Shown: positions 1 through 11,700 of the stretch, in pieces
How positions within the stretch are numbered: the stretch's first letter is position 1
Layout of the letters: each line of letters starts with the position of its first letter
Assembly (NCBI GenBank): GCA_964036195.1
Contig: OZ038457.1
Location: forward strand, 13,543,147 to 13,607,146
Direction: 5' to 3'
Origin: Sphaerolaimus hirsutus
Taxonomy: Eukaryota; Nematoda; Chromadorea; Monhysterida; Sphaerolaimidae
Length of the DNA stretch: 64,000 nucleotides
Position numbers and translations under genes: made by a program
The notes under the pieces: model-generated
Database searches by the model: none
Seen by the model: only the letters and a program-made list of their open reading frames with translations
Told to the model about the DNA's origin: nothing

Positions 1-171
1 AAATCTATGTGATTGTTCGATTTTTCTATGTCTGCGTATGGGGAATTTCCGAAAATTTCTGGCGAAATAATAGACCCCCTCCTCGAATAAACCCCCCCTC
101 GAATTATCCCCCCCTCAAATTTTGCTGGCGAAATAATAAACCCCCTGGGGGTATTTCGAGGTAATACGGTA
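1..171. mobile_element. TA-flanked MITE (TACCGTATT family), partial
   Basis: Right part of an element cut by the window start. The right end reads GAGGTAATACGGTA. The first 60 bp are the reverse complement of the interior of the copy at 8813-9159. Confidence 0.7.
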
Positions 172-383
172 TTTATCGCATGTAGTGCGTATGCGTAACG
201 ACGTTGTGTTCAAAATCAGAGACATCCCGTCTCAAAACAACCACGATTATTGCAGAATCCAAAAAGCATTCCGATTTTTTACCTCCATCAAAAAAAGTTT
301 TCGGTCGTTTCGGCCGTTATTTGGCTATAATGATAGGTACTTTTTCACATGATAAAATCAATTATAACGCCTCGATTTTGAGT

Positions 384-811
384 TACCGTATTACATCGAA
401 TTATCCCCCCCCTTGAATTAACCCCCCCCCCTCGAATAAACCCCCCCTCAAAATGGACTGGGGAAATAATAACCCCCCCCCCCCCCCTCGAAATACCCCC
501 CCCTTCGGAATGATGTACGTATGTACATAAAAAATACGTCATGTATGCAATGTACATGATGTATATTACTGTTCATTTGCATTGCAGCTACACATAGACT
601 AGTTTGTGTAGCTATCTACGTTTTTATGTCCAAATATATCCTGTTTGGACACATTTATCACCTGTTTTGGGTATGCAAATGCCTACTATTTACTACCATC
701 CTTACGAAAATTTCTGACGAAATAATAAAACCCCCCCTCGAATAAACCCCCCCTCAAATTTTGCTGGCGAAATAATAAACCCCCATGGGGGTATTTCCTG
801 GTAATACGGTA
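384..811. mobile_element. TA-flanked MITE (TACCGTATT family)
   Basis: Inverted ends TACCGTATTACATCGAAT and TGGTAATACGGTA, with TA at each outer edge. Subterminal poly-C runs with TCGAATAA units; interior unrelated to any protein. Confidence 0.75.
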
Positions 812-2584
812 ATCGCATTTTAAGTTTCAAACTCAAGGACTTGTCGACTTCTCACCCAATTTTTTTTGTTTGCATTTTCCCCAAAAATGTCAAATTTGGC
901 ACTATGCCATAAGGGGATGTGGGGTCAAATTTTTTTTATGGAAAATGATGAAAAATCTGCGGAAGTAGCCCCAGATGACGTTTCCGGGCCTAACTCGAAA
1001 TTTTCATATTTTGGACTTGTCGATTTTTAGAATTTGACGCCTCAATCACGATCATTCGTACGATTACTTCTCAAACAGGTTCACGATCAATGGAAATACA
1101 AACCAACATCAAACATAATCTAGGATCTATATTCGCCGACTGAACACTTTGCACACCCTGCAGTTGCCCGTCTGAAAAATGAACCAAAAATTTAGATTTT
1201 CACCTTCATCAGTTTCCCTGTGGAATAATTTAGCACAGGGAACAACAACACAACTTTATTCTTAAATTATGGTAACATTCTGTGCAAAGCATACGGTCGA
1301 GTAAGTGTACCGCGGTCCAATTTTCTGCTCCCCAGTGTAGCTTCCAACTTTCCACAACACTATACACTGTCAAATACCCGCGCGATCCATACAAAACATG
1401 CAGTAACCAACTAGCCACACGAGTCAACGTACACTCCAGGAAAAATGTCTTTAGCCTCCTGATCAGGAACAAAAAAATTCAACGTCTCCCCCGCTTACGT
1501 GCGATCTGTGTTGGGATATACATGGGATGAATTCTTGTAAAGTAAGGTGCCTTTATGCCACATGTCGATTTTTAGCTTTCTGTGTGCGTTGCTGCACATT
1601 TGACAGCCATCCAAAAGTCAAATTTCCGGTGGAAAAAAGTCTTTAGCCTTTTGTGAAAACGTTAAAACAAGGAAAAAACATGTTAAAACGATGAAAAAGA
1701 CTGCGATGAGATGTGAAATAAATGATGCACTGCTCAAATATTTATCACATTGTGAATTTATATTCAAAATGGTATATGCGGTGGACTTGATACTCTGCAC
1801 CCACACTGATTTCTCATCGTGTTCAAAACTGTCTGCCGTCGGTCGGCAGACAAATATCGACCCGGCATGGTGCAGATTTTTGAAATGATGAACAAAACGA
1901 AATTTTGGCACCATGCCAGCCATGGCTGCGCGCATTAAGCGAAATGTAAAAAAGCAACAAAAAAATCGTGGAAGGCGCTGCGTTCACGTTTAACAAAACG
2001 TTGACAATATACACAGGAGGGGGGCCATATTTCTACTGTGTGGGGTCGACATAATGAGCCCCCCTATGTATGAGTTTCACCCCTCAGTGACCCATATTTA
2101 ATGTTTGGTTTGCCATCGAACCAAAAAAATGAAAGGGCTAAAGACATATTTCCTGGAGGTTAACTACATAGGCAAATACAACTATATTTGTTAAAACGTA
2201 TTTACGCTTACTCTAAAAGTAGGTATACTCGAGTACTGAATAGTTTCCTCTGAAAAAAGTACCTGAACCTCGTTTTAATGTATATTTTTTACCCGAGTAC
2301 AGAAAACGTATTTCAAATAGTTTTTTTTTGTATTTCCAGGCATATAAACGCAAAAAAGGGGTGAAGAAGTGAAAATGGCCAAAAATGTTTATACAAGCAA
2401 GACCCAAGGGGAGTTATTTTTCGTCAGAGGTTTTTGATGGGAGAGTTATTCGAGGGGGGTTATTTTCCCCTCACCTTGCCAACGGGGGGGGGGGGTTATT
2501 GAAGGGGCGTTTTATTCGACGATTTGCGGTACGTATACTTTGAAAAAGTTCGGTACCTTCAAGAACTCTGGCTAGAACGACCCG
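812..2584. other. Intergenic, no gene seen
   Basis: AT-rich with no convincing exon on either strand. About 1258-1320 matches the ATTATGGTA/GCATACGGTC end of the CGGCGGACCGCA repeat family. About 2400-2532 is a degenerate poly-G relative of the TACCGTATT MITEs (GAGTTATT and TTATTCGA units). Confidence 0.4.
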
Positions 2585-2697
2585 AAACAGTCCCGCACAC
2601 TGTAAAACGTCAAAGAAATATACCACTTAGCATTTATTTTTGCGACATTTGTAGACTGTATAACTTTACAGGGTGAGACTGGCACCAGCCACACAAT
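2585..2697. mobile_element. Short palindromic element (CCCTGTAAAGTGTAAA family)
   Basis: Ends AGTCCCGCACACTGTAAAACG and CTTTACAGGGTGAGACTGGCACC (each within 23 bp) are inverted relatives. The same termini occur at 6975-7122, 22739-22932 and 41721-41902. Confidence 0.5.
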
Positions 2698-2894
2698 CAC
2701 ATCAGATCAACCCACATCAGGACGTAGTGATTTTGGAGCACTACAATAGGAATGGCCCGGTAGGTATCGAGGCGAGATTGATTGCTACCGTTTGATTAAA
2801 TAAAAAAATAGAATAAAATGTTGTGTTTTTAAATAATGACAAATGTGTTCAGTTTATATATTTAAAATATCGGCAGAAAACTGGTTTATGGGAG

Positions 2895-3337
2895 CAGGGA
2901 CGTATCCAGGATTTTTGAGCGGGGGGGGCTGTTTGTTTACGGAGGACGGCGAGGGGGGGGGGGCTCAGCCCCCCCCCCCTAAAATTTTAGCTACATAGTG
3001 GCGGAATGGCGCTGGCGCCATGGCGCTGGCGCCATTAGTAGGCGCCACGCCATGGCGCCATTGTCGTTAGCGCCAGCGCCATGGAACACTGTATATGTAT
3101 GTAAATATACATACAAAACAGCAAAAAAGCACAACAGTGAGTGTATTTATAACGATTTGTGGCCACCTGGAGCCAATTTGATGATAATAGGTCATGTCTA
3201 GTGAAGAGTGCGCGCTTGCGCGCAAAATTTTTTTACCTGACGTTGAAAAAGTCGCGTTTTCTGGTCACTTTCTGGTCTCGCCCCGGGAAGGGGGGGGGCT
3301 GCAGCCCCCCCCGCCCCCCCCCCTGGATACGGCCCTG
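2895..3337. mobile_element. hAT-type MITE, CAGGGACGTA family
   Basis: Terminal inverted repeats CAGGGACGTATCCAGG and CCTGGATACGGCCCTG, flanked by a perfect 8-bp target duplication TATGGGAG (2887-2894, 3338-3345). The interior has a palindromic GGCGCC cluster (about 3000-3090) and the GC palindrome at 3210-3234. 443 bp, no coding capacity. Confidence 0.85.
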
Positions 3338-3499
3338 TATGGGAGAATACTGGTTGTTTTAAACAACCAAATTTGGAGGATTCTTCTAAAAACGTGCCAT
3401 TCCTAGCGCCAGCCACAAATTCAAAACTGTGCCAACGATGGCACTTACAAAATAGTGAGCAAACCCAATGACGCCATGGCGGGCGTTGTTTGCTGCTTT

Positions 3500-3755
3500 G
3501 GTCCCACACACGCTAGTTGACGCCAAAATTAGCGTCAACTCAGAGTCAACTGGTCAAAAATTCAATTGACTCTGAGCCATTTACAATGTATCCAAAAAAT
3601 CCCCTTCTTTCATTCTACATCAATCGACCTCTCAATATTTCTTAATCAACACAGGTAAAAAATTAAAAATAGTTATACTTAAAACAGTTGACTCTGAGTT
3701 GACTCAATCGACTTCTAAAAAGTAGCGTCAACCACCGTGTGGAGCGCCTTTTCAA
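3500..3755. repeat. Palindromic repeat (CACACACGCTAGTTGAC family)
   Basis: Starts CCCACACACGCTAGTTGACG and ends AGCGTCAACCACCGTGTGG. Copies of the same ends are at 22493-22641, 23940-24185, 40590-40820 and 55715-55864. Confidence 0.5.
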
Positions 3756-4662
3756 ACATTAGCCTCAGACTGGAATTGTTGAGTTTCGGCAGCGATGGAC
3801 TTGGCGGTTCGGGCGAAAATAACCCGTATCATCAGAAAACATAAACCAAGGCTGCAAAACGCAGGGACATTACAAGCGGTCAGAAAAACAACGTTGTGAA
3901 GTGACGAGAAGGCATTTTTGGCACACTTTGGCCAGTTTCTATATATTTATGTGCCTGCAGTCTTTTTGTCGGGTACTACTGTGGGGTACAAAATGCGCCA
4001 CAGAAAGCAAACATACACTTTTTTGAGTATGTCTGGAAATACCGACTCAGCGAAAAATCTTGGTGAATATTTTCGGTGATTTACATGTAAATATAAACAT
4101 GCACTTTTCATCACTACACAACTATTTACACAAAACAACAGAAGGAAATGAAAAAAACAAAAACAAAACAATTACGGCAAATGATGCCATCGTTGGCAGT
4201 GTTCAAAACAAATTTTCACTAGGCGATTGTCATTGCGAAATTAAACCATATTCGAAATGGTCTGACCCTGAAACGAATCACAAAAACTGTTGCAACAAAC
4301 GATTTTTATAAAAAAACACCAAATTTCAAAATGGAAAAACACCGATGTTCAAAATGACTGATGGAACGTGTAACGTTTTGTTTCGCCAAAGAGCGCCCAA
4401 AAATTATCATCGGTAGGAAAGTTTAGCTGTACGGACAAAAAATTTCTAAAAGAACGTGTCCAACGACATAAATCACACCAAAAAATATGCGTACCATTTA
4501 CGTCACGTAAATAAGATACATAACTTAGGTCAAAGGCACAACTCTCAGCATTCACTACCCTAGCCATGCTCGGCGGACCGCACACTTCAGTTAGCTGAAG
4601 GAAACACATCATAAATAATAAAAATATAAAAAATAAAAACTAATTTTAGGCATAAAACGTAT

Positions 4663-5523
4663 CAGGGACGTAGCCAGGATTTTTGAGCGGGGGGCGGATT
4701 GTATACGGTTCCGGGCGAACGGGGGGGGGCGGCGCCCCCCCCCATAAAATTTTACCCCTGTTGTAGGTAGGGTTCAAACGGGATCCCGATCCCGGATCCC
4801 GTGAAATTTCGGGATTTAGCAGTCCCGATCCCGATCCCGAAACTTTTCAAATCCCGATCCCGATCCCGAGAAACTCCAAAGTCCGGGATCCCGATCCCGG
4901 AAAAATTAGTGGAAATTATCAAAAGTGAAAAAACGACGTTTTTGCATGCTAAAATGTGAACGAAAACCCCCAGCGTTCATTTTATGCCACGTTTCTGGCA
5001 TCCAACAGTGTTTTTAGACCTTTATGAACAACTGTGGATGCCAAAACATTGGCCAAAATCTCTATCCCAAGACCCCAATCCCGATCCCGAAAAAATGCCA
5101 ATCCCGATCCCGTGACCCCAATCCCGGCCAATCCCGATCCCGAAATCTCAAAAAACCAATCCCGATCCCGAAAAGTCAATCCCGTTTGAACCCTAGTTGT
5201 AGGGGAATGGCGCCATTCGTAGGCGCCACGCCATGGCGCCACTGGCGTTGGCATTGGCGCCAAAACAGCAGTATACGTCTGTATTTTACAGGCATATACA
5301 GCGACATGGACAGAAATTGAGTCCATTTTCACTGGCTTTTAGGCCGCGGAGACTGGTCAGCCAAAAAGATTTGTTGTGAAGGGAGAATGCGCGCTTGCGC
5401 GCAAAAATTTTTCAAACTGTCGACAAAATCGTCGTCTGAAAGTGCCATTTCTGGCACATTGTTTGGTCCGGCCCGGGAAGGGGGGGGGCGGCCGCCCCCC
5501 CGCCCGCCCTGGCTACGTCCTTG
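4663..5523. mobile_element. hAT-type MITE, CAGGGACGTA family, carrying a nested element
   Basis: Ends CAGGGACGTAGCCAGG and CCTGGCTACGTCCTTG; perfect 8-bp target duplication AAACGTAT (4655-4662, 5524-5531). Contains 4768-5195 as an insertion and the GC palindrome at 5389-5412. Confidence 0.85.
4768..5195. mobile_element. hAT-type MITE, TAGGGTTCAAACGGG family, with GATCCC subterminal arrays
   Basis: Ends TAGGGTTCAAACGGGATCCC and GTCAATCCCGTTTGAACCCTA (within 21 bp); perfect target duplication GTTGTAGG (4760-4767, 5196-5203). Both subterminal regions are arrays of CCCGATCCCGAT. Confidence 0.88.
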
Positions 5524-5748
5524 AAACGTATGTCGGTTTGACTCGTTCGTCCCCGCCTTTTCCTTTTCAAAATATTTTTTTTGTGAAGGTACATAAATAT
5601 CCTGCTCGCGCATTATCGACTTACACATAAGTAATTCTGGGCGCATGCTTTGCGGTCCGCCGCGCATAATACAAAATTTGACCAAACAACACGCTTTAAT
5701 CGTAATATAATATCAAAAATTTACGAAATGATAAATCTAGCGATGAGG

Positions 5749-8700
5749 TCATATTTTTGGCAGCTTCACGGCTTGCTTGTGCGTCGCGACTGGATTCATG
5801 GCGTATCGCTGCAGCGAAATCGGCGTGCCGTTCTGGGAGCCGCCCTCCAGCCACGGGTGGTGCAACGCCTGACAAATTACCCTAGCGTACAAACTCGGCA
5901 CAGTTCAGTGGAAAAAGCACGGAATGACAATTTACGGTTGGGGGATATATATGTCCAGTATCAAGCTTTCAGCGGATTTCGTTTTAATAGGGATATGGAC
6001 AAAAGATTTGAAAGAATTAAAATCGATGTCCACATTTTCAAATATTGCATGTATTCTTTTATTTATATAGACGAATATTTTCATATCGAATATCGACAAC
6101 GAAAATTATGAACGAAACCCTACCATAAATCCTGGAATAATTCCCCTTGATCAGCCCCCCCCCTCCCTGTTGTCCTAGTAAAGAAATAGCTCCCCTTAGG
6201 TGTTGGATGGCAATGACATAGCATTATTTGAAAAACATTTTTTGTTTCAGTATTTTTATAGTTTTGCACATGATTTGCACTTATACTAATCCCATTTTCG
6301 AGGATAAACTCGCCAAAATGTCGTAAAAAAACACAAACATCGTGTGGCGTGATGCGTAAATCTTGGTCCCAGGCGAGGCAGCACGTCACGAAGTCAACGA
6401 AAAGAGCGAAATCGCGCTCGGTGCAGCTGGTCGACTTGCGCGGCAGCACCGCGGACAGCGGACGACTTTTTGGAGGGCCGCGGGGCCGGCTGCGCTTCGA
6501 CTTCGAACCCTGCAGCGTCGAGCGATTTTGTCAATTTTGCAGTTTGTCAAACACATTTGTTAGATGTTTTGGTAGAAAACAGTTGGTAAAAGTGTTTGTC
6601 GTTGACTGGTTGACTAGTCAAACTAGTTGACAGTGACATCGAGTGTCAACTGTGCAGAATCAAATCTTAGTTGATGGGCCGTGGAACGATGTTCAAATGC
6701 ACACACGGTTATTAATTCCTTTTCGAAATGTCTGCATGTGCACTTGAAAATCGTATTGAAGCAACGACGAAGCACACACAATAAAATTGGTTAAATTGAC
6801 GAACCAATTGTGCAAATCCATTGCCACTAGTGGCGCCGTGGGCACAGTACTTCGGCTGGCCGTTCGTCATGAAGAAGTTGCTGGACCGTTTGCCCGACGC
6901 CAATATTCGCAGCGGCGGCGTGCCTGTGATCGTGGAATCCATAACAAAAAGATACTAGTCTACCTACGCCGACCTGTGGGCCGTCCAACACCCTGTAAAG
7001 TGTAAATGTCATATAAAATGTCGATCAAAACAAAAAAGAAACGATTTTGTTACTGAACTTTGCATGACAATCGACATTTTACACTTAACTTTATACTTGA
7101 CAGGGTCTGGGATTGGCACCAGATAAAAAAATGACAGTTAGACACACCAAGCATCTCAACTGATCTAGCTAGCTGGTCGGCCTCGTTCTCGCCCGGCAGT
7201 ATGGGCACGCCCCTGTACAGCTCGGCGGCGATGCAGCCCAACGACCACATGTCCACGGGCCGGCCGTACGGCGCGCCCAGCATCACTGACATTGGGCGGG
7301 AGTGAATGAAGGAAACGGAACGGCGCTGCGCAACCTAGTTGCCACTTTGGCAGAGACATAATATGACAGACCAGAAAACGTAATACAGAATCCTACCATA
7401 ATTTAACGAAAAAAAATTTGTGATAGTTTTTGTACTAAATTATACCATAATATAATAGAAAGACAATATTATGATTAAAATACAGTATGATATTTGGTTC
7501 ATTATTCTGATTGGTTATGGTAGGTTTCCATACCCAGAGATACTGGATGCCCGCATAGTAATTGCATAAAATGTTGAAATCTCATTTTAGATATTTTAGA
7601 TAAGTGGGTAACTTAGGCCCGAAGAGGTCGCCTAAACAAACAACCTAGGGATGGAAAAAAAGCGCTTTTTTTTAACGACCCCACTTTTTTTTAAAAAAAG
7701 CGCTTTTTTTTAAAAAAACGCGCTTTTTTCGCTTTTTTTCAAAAAATGTCAAGACGGTAACTAAAAAGTTCCCAAATAGGGTTCTGAGTCAATATAAACA
7801 GGTATACCAGACAAGTGGTAGTACTTGTGATGATATATAGCCATGGAATGGCTGTGTAATCATGAGATAGCATTATAAGTCCTAATTTCTGCCACAAAAA
7901 TCCAATTTTATGTTGACTCATTATGTATATCGCTGTTTGTGTATGTTTCATGACTTCTAGTGAAGTTAGGCATGGAAATGTGCTTAAATAACGTTGTAAG
8001 AGAAGGCTAATGCATGACAGTGATGTTACACTCTGTAGAAGTATGTGGGAGCACATTGGCTGGATATTATATACTAGACTGACATATCACAACTTATTAT
8101 TACATGATACCATGGAGGAATAGAAGCAATGGCACTAAAAATGCCACAAAACCAATGAAAACAACCACCAATGGCAATTTGCATGTGAAATTGCGTGCTC
8201 GCGCGCGAAAAAATTACAAAATACCTAGTGCACAAGTACAAAATTTTTTGCCAGCGCTTTTTTTTAAAAAAAAGCGCTGGGACCCTTGCGCTTTTTTTTA
8301 AAAAAAAGCGGCGTTTTTTTAAAAAAAAGTGCTTGAAAAAAAGCGCTGGCCATCCCTAAAACAACCCAAACACTATTCCCAGAAAGGCCCACTGAAAACG
8401 CACCCTCCGGCGCCCTGTAGAACCGCGACTGGATATATGTATACGTGGTTTTGCCTACATAGCAGGCGGAGCCAAAATCGATAACAACAACGCGACCCTT
8501 GCCATCGGCGTCCTGTTTGAGCAGAATGTTCTCCGGTTTCAAATCGGCGTGCACCACGCGCTGTTCGTGCAGAAATCGCACAGCTTGGATTATTGAGCGC
8601 GTGAATTTGCGCACTAGAGGGAGCGAGAAACCTGCGCAGAGGAAAATGTGTTTAAATAAATAATAATGTTTAATTATATGCAGTAGTTCGAAAACATGTT

Positions 8701-11700
8701 TAGAAAAGAAGTTGAACAGGTGCCAAATCCGCATGTTGAAAAATAAAAACCAATTTACAAGTGAGAAAAAGATTTTTCTCCATTTTTCTGCCTTCTACAC
8801 ATTAAAAGTCTATACCGTATTACCTCTAAATACCCCCAGGGGGGTCTATTATTTCGCCAGAAATTTTTGGAAATTCCCCATACTCAGGCGTACAAAAATC
8901 AAACAATTACATAGATGTAAATACATGTGTTTATAGTCATATATGACTGTATATATACACATAAACCCTTCCTTAACGTCACTCTATCATCGGTTTTAAC
9001 GTGTGTTCTGCATTGTACAGATCACTAGCTGTGGTATTTGTCATGTACGTTCTCTTTACATTCTATTTTAGGGGTATTTCGGGGGGGGGGGGGGTATTAT
9101 TTCCACAGCCAAATTTTAGGGGGGTATTTCGAGGGGGGTTAATTCGAGGTAATACGGTATACTGAAATTCCGCTACCCTCCCCCACATAAATTTTTTTGC
9201 CCCACCCGGTTGATCTATTTGACATCTATCCCACCCACCAAAGGGTCAAATTTAGAATACACTTTACAACGAACTAACCCACGAACTTATTCCTCTTTAT
9301 AACTTCATAAAGGTTCTGTCCGAGCAGCTCAAAAACTATACACTTGTGGCTGCGAAAAGTGAAGTGCGCCAGCATGTGCACGATATTGTGCTGCTCCAGG
9401 CCGGCGGGCAGGGCGCCGCGCGCCAACGTCTGCAAGATGTCGATCTCGATGAGCGCCTGCTTGTGGTAGCGCGGCTCGTTGCGAATCAGCTTGACGGCCA
9501 CGTGCCGCCCCAGACCGTAGTCGAATGCGCGTACCACCTGCGACGCTAAAAGCATTGGCTATTTGGAAAAATGTCGGCGGCGCATGTTATGATCTTCACC
9601 ACATCTCACAATGTCATGTGCCTAGGTACGTATGTAGCTAAATCCCCAAATACGCGGGCATGCTAATTAGAAGTTCCCCACGTGTAGTATTTATGTGTAC
9701 CCAACCTACTATTTACAATCATTGTATTACAACTGAAATTGGCATTACGCATTCGTGAATTCCGCATGGTTTATTACCTCCAGGACACTTGTCTCACGTA
9801 AACACAGCGCACAATATCAACAAGAGTGCAGTATGAGCGCGCGCGCGCGCACTGGATGCACACGCATTCGGTGCCAGGTGACTCCAAGCACTGCACAAAA
9901 AGCACATTGCGTTCGAGTGGCACTCGCACGGGGCAATGTGCACGTAACTTCGGCAGCGCGGCAACCGAAACACAAGCACACTTTATGACGGATAATGGTG
10001 AAACGTAAGAGAAAGGCACGGGACTAGGGATGGAAAAACGATGGTTTTTAACGAACCGGGTTTTTTTTAAATTAAAGACGTTTTTTTATAAGAACCCAAA
10101 TAGCGCGATGAGTGTTTTTTAAGCAAATGTTTTTAAAAATAACACCGTATTTTTTCCAAAGCTCCCAGATATGATGAGTCAACATATACAGGTATATCAG
10201 ACAGGTGGCATGACTTTGTGATGTTATATATAGCCAATGAACAGCTGTGGAGCCATGGCATAGCAATATAAGTAGTGATTTCTGTCAAAAATATCCGTTT
10301 TTATGTCGACTAGTGAGGTATCTCGCCTTTTGCCAAACATTCGTGACTTCAAGTGAAGTTCGGCATGGAATAGTGCTTGAAAAAGGTTATAGGAGAAGGC
10401 TAATCGATTGACAGTGATGGTTCACACTGTAGAAGTATGCGGGGACATATTGCCTGTATATTATATACTACACTAACATAACACAGCTTATTACGCCACA
10501 ATAGCACAAACAAATGGAAGCTTTTACACTATAAATGCCTCAAAACCAATGAAAACCACTACCAAGTGTAATGTGCATGTGAAATTGTGTGCTTGGGCAC
10601 AAAAAATTGCGAAATACCAAGTGCTTAGTACAAAAAAATTTGGCTGAGGTTTTTAACAAAACGGTTTTGATGGCAGGTTTTTTTAATAAAACGTTTTTTA
10701 TTTAAAAAAAAAACCTTTGAAAAAAACCCCAGCCATCCATACATGTGTGTAGTAAAAATATTCAGCTGACATGCCCCCACATACTTCAACAGTGTGAAAC
10801 ATCACTACCAATGTATTAGCCTTCTATTGTAACCTAATTAAAACACATTCCATGCACAACTTCACTTGGAGTCCCGAATGTTTGACAAAAGGTATGTCAG
10901 ACAAGTGGCAGTACTTTGTGATGTTATGTATAGCCAAATAATGGATGTGGAGCCATGGGACGGCATTATAAGTGGTGATTTTTCAAAAATATCCATTTTA
11001 CATTGCCTTGTCATGTATATTGCCTTTTTCAAATGTTTGTGACTTCGAATGAAGTTGGGCATAGAATAGTGCTTGAATAGGTTATAAGAGTAGGCTAATA
11101 CATTGACAATGGTGTTTCACACTGTAGAAGTCTGTGGGAGCACATTGGCTGAATATTATATACTACACTAACATATCACAGCTTGTTATTACACAATAAA
11201 TTTTCACAATAAACACAAAATTTTCACAATAAATATGTTTCAAAACCAATGAAAACAGCCATCAATGGTAACGTGTAATTGTGCGCTTGCATGCAAAAAT
11301 TGCAAAGTACCTAGTGCATAGGCACAATAATGTGGAATGACGTTAAAAAAACGATTTTGAAGCATCTTTTTCAAAAATCTATTTTAAAAAACTGGCCATT
11401 CCTGTTGCATAGTGCATCAACTGTCAACATATCACAGCTTTTTATTATATAATAGCATGAAAAATAGATACTTTTACATTAAAACTGTCATAAACACGAT
11501 GAAAGTAAACGCCATTGATAATTTGTAGGTGCAACTGTGCATAGGTACTAAAATTTTTGGCTGTGGTTTTTAAAAAAAACGGCTTTGATGCTTGCGATTT
11601 TAAAAAAACGTTGAAAAAATTCCCATCCCATCCCTACACAGTTCCCACGGCGAGAGAATTCAATTTTGACATGTAAAGGGACACGCAACCTGCCACCGAC

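Larger units (their letters stand above)
4564..5667. mobile_element. CGGCGGACCGCA-terminus element, interrupted by two nested hAT elements
   Basis: Ends GCTCGGCGGACCGCA and TGCGGTCCGCCGCGC. After removing 4663-5523 the flanks rejoin to match the intact short copy at 30484-30727 (CTGAAGGAAACAC... CATAAATATCCTGCTCGCGC... TTGCGGTCCG). Confidence 0.7.

Noticed and set aside
4982-5332. Open frames of 116 and 98 residues in opposite strands
   Set aside because: Products of the CCCGATCCCGAT array of a hAT MITE.
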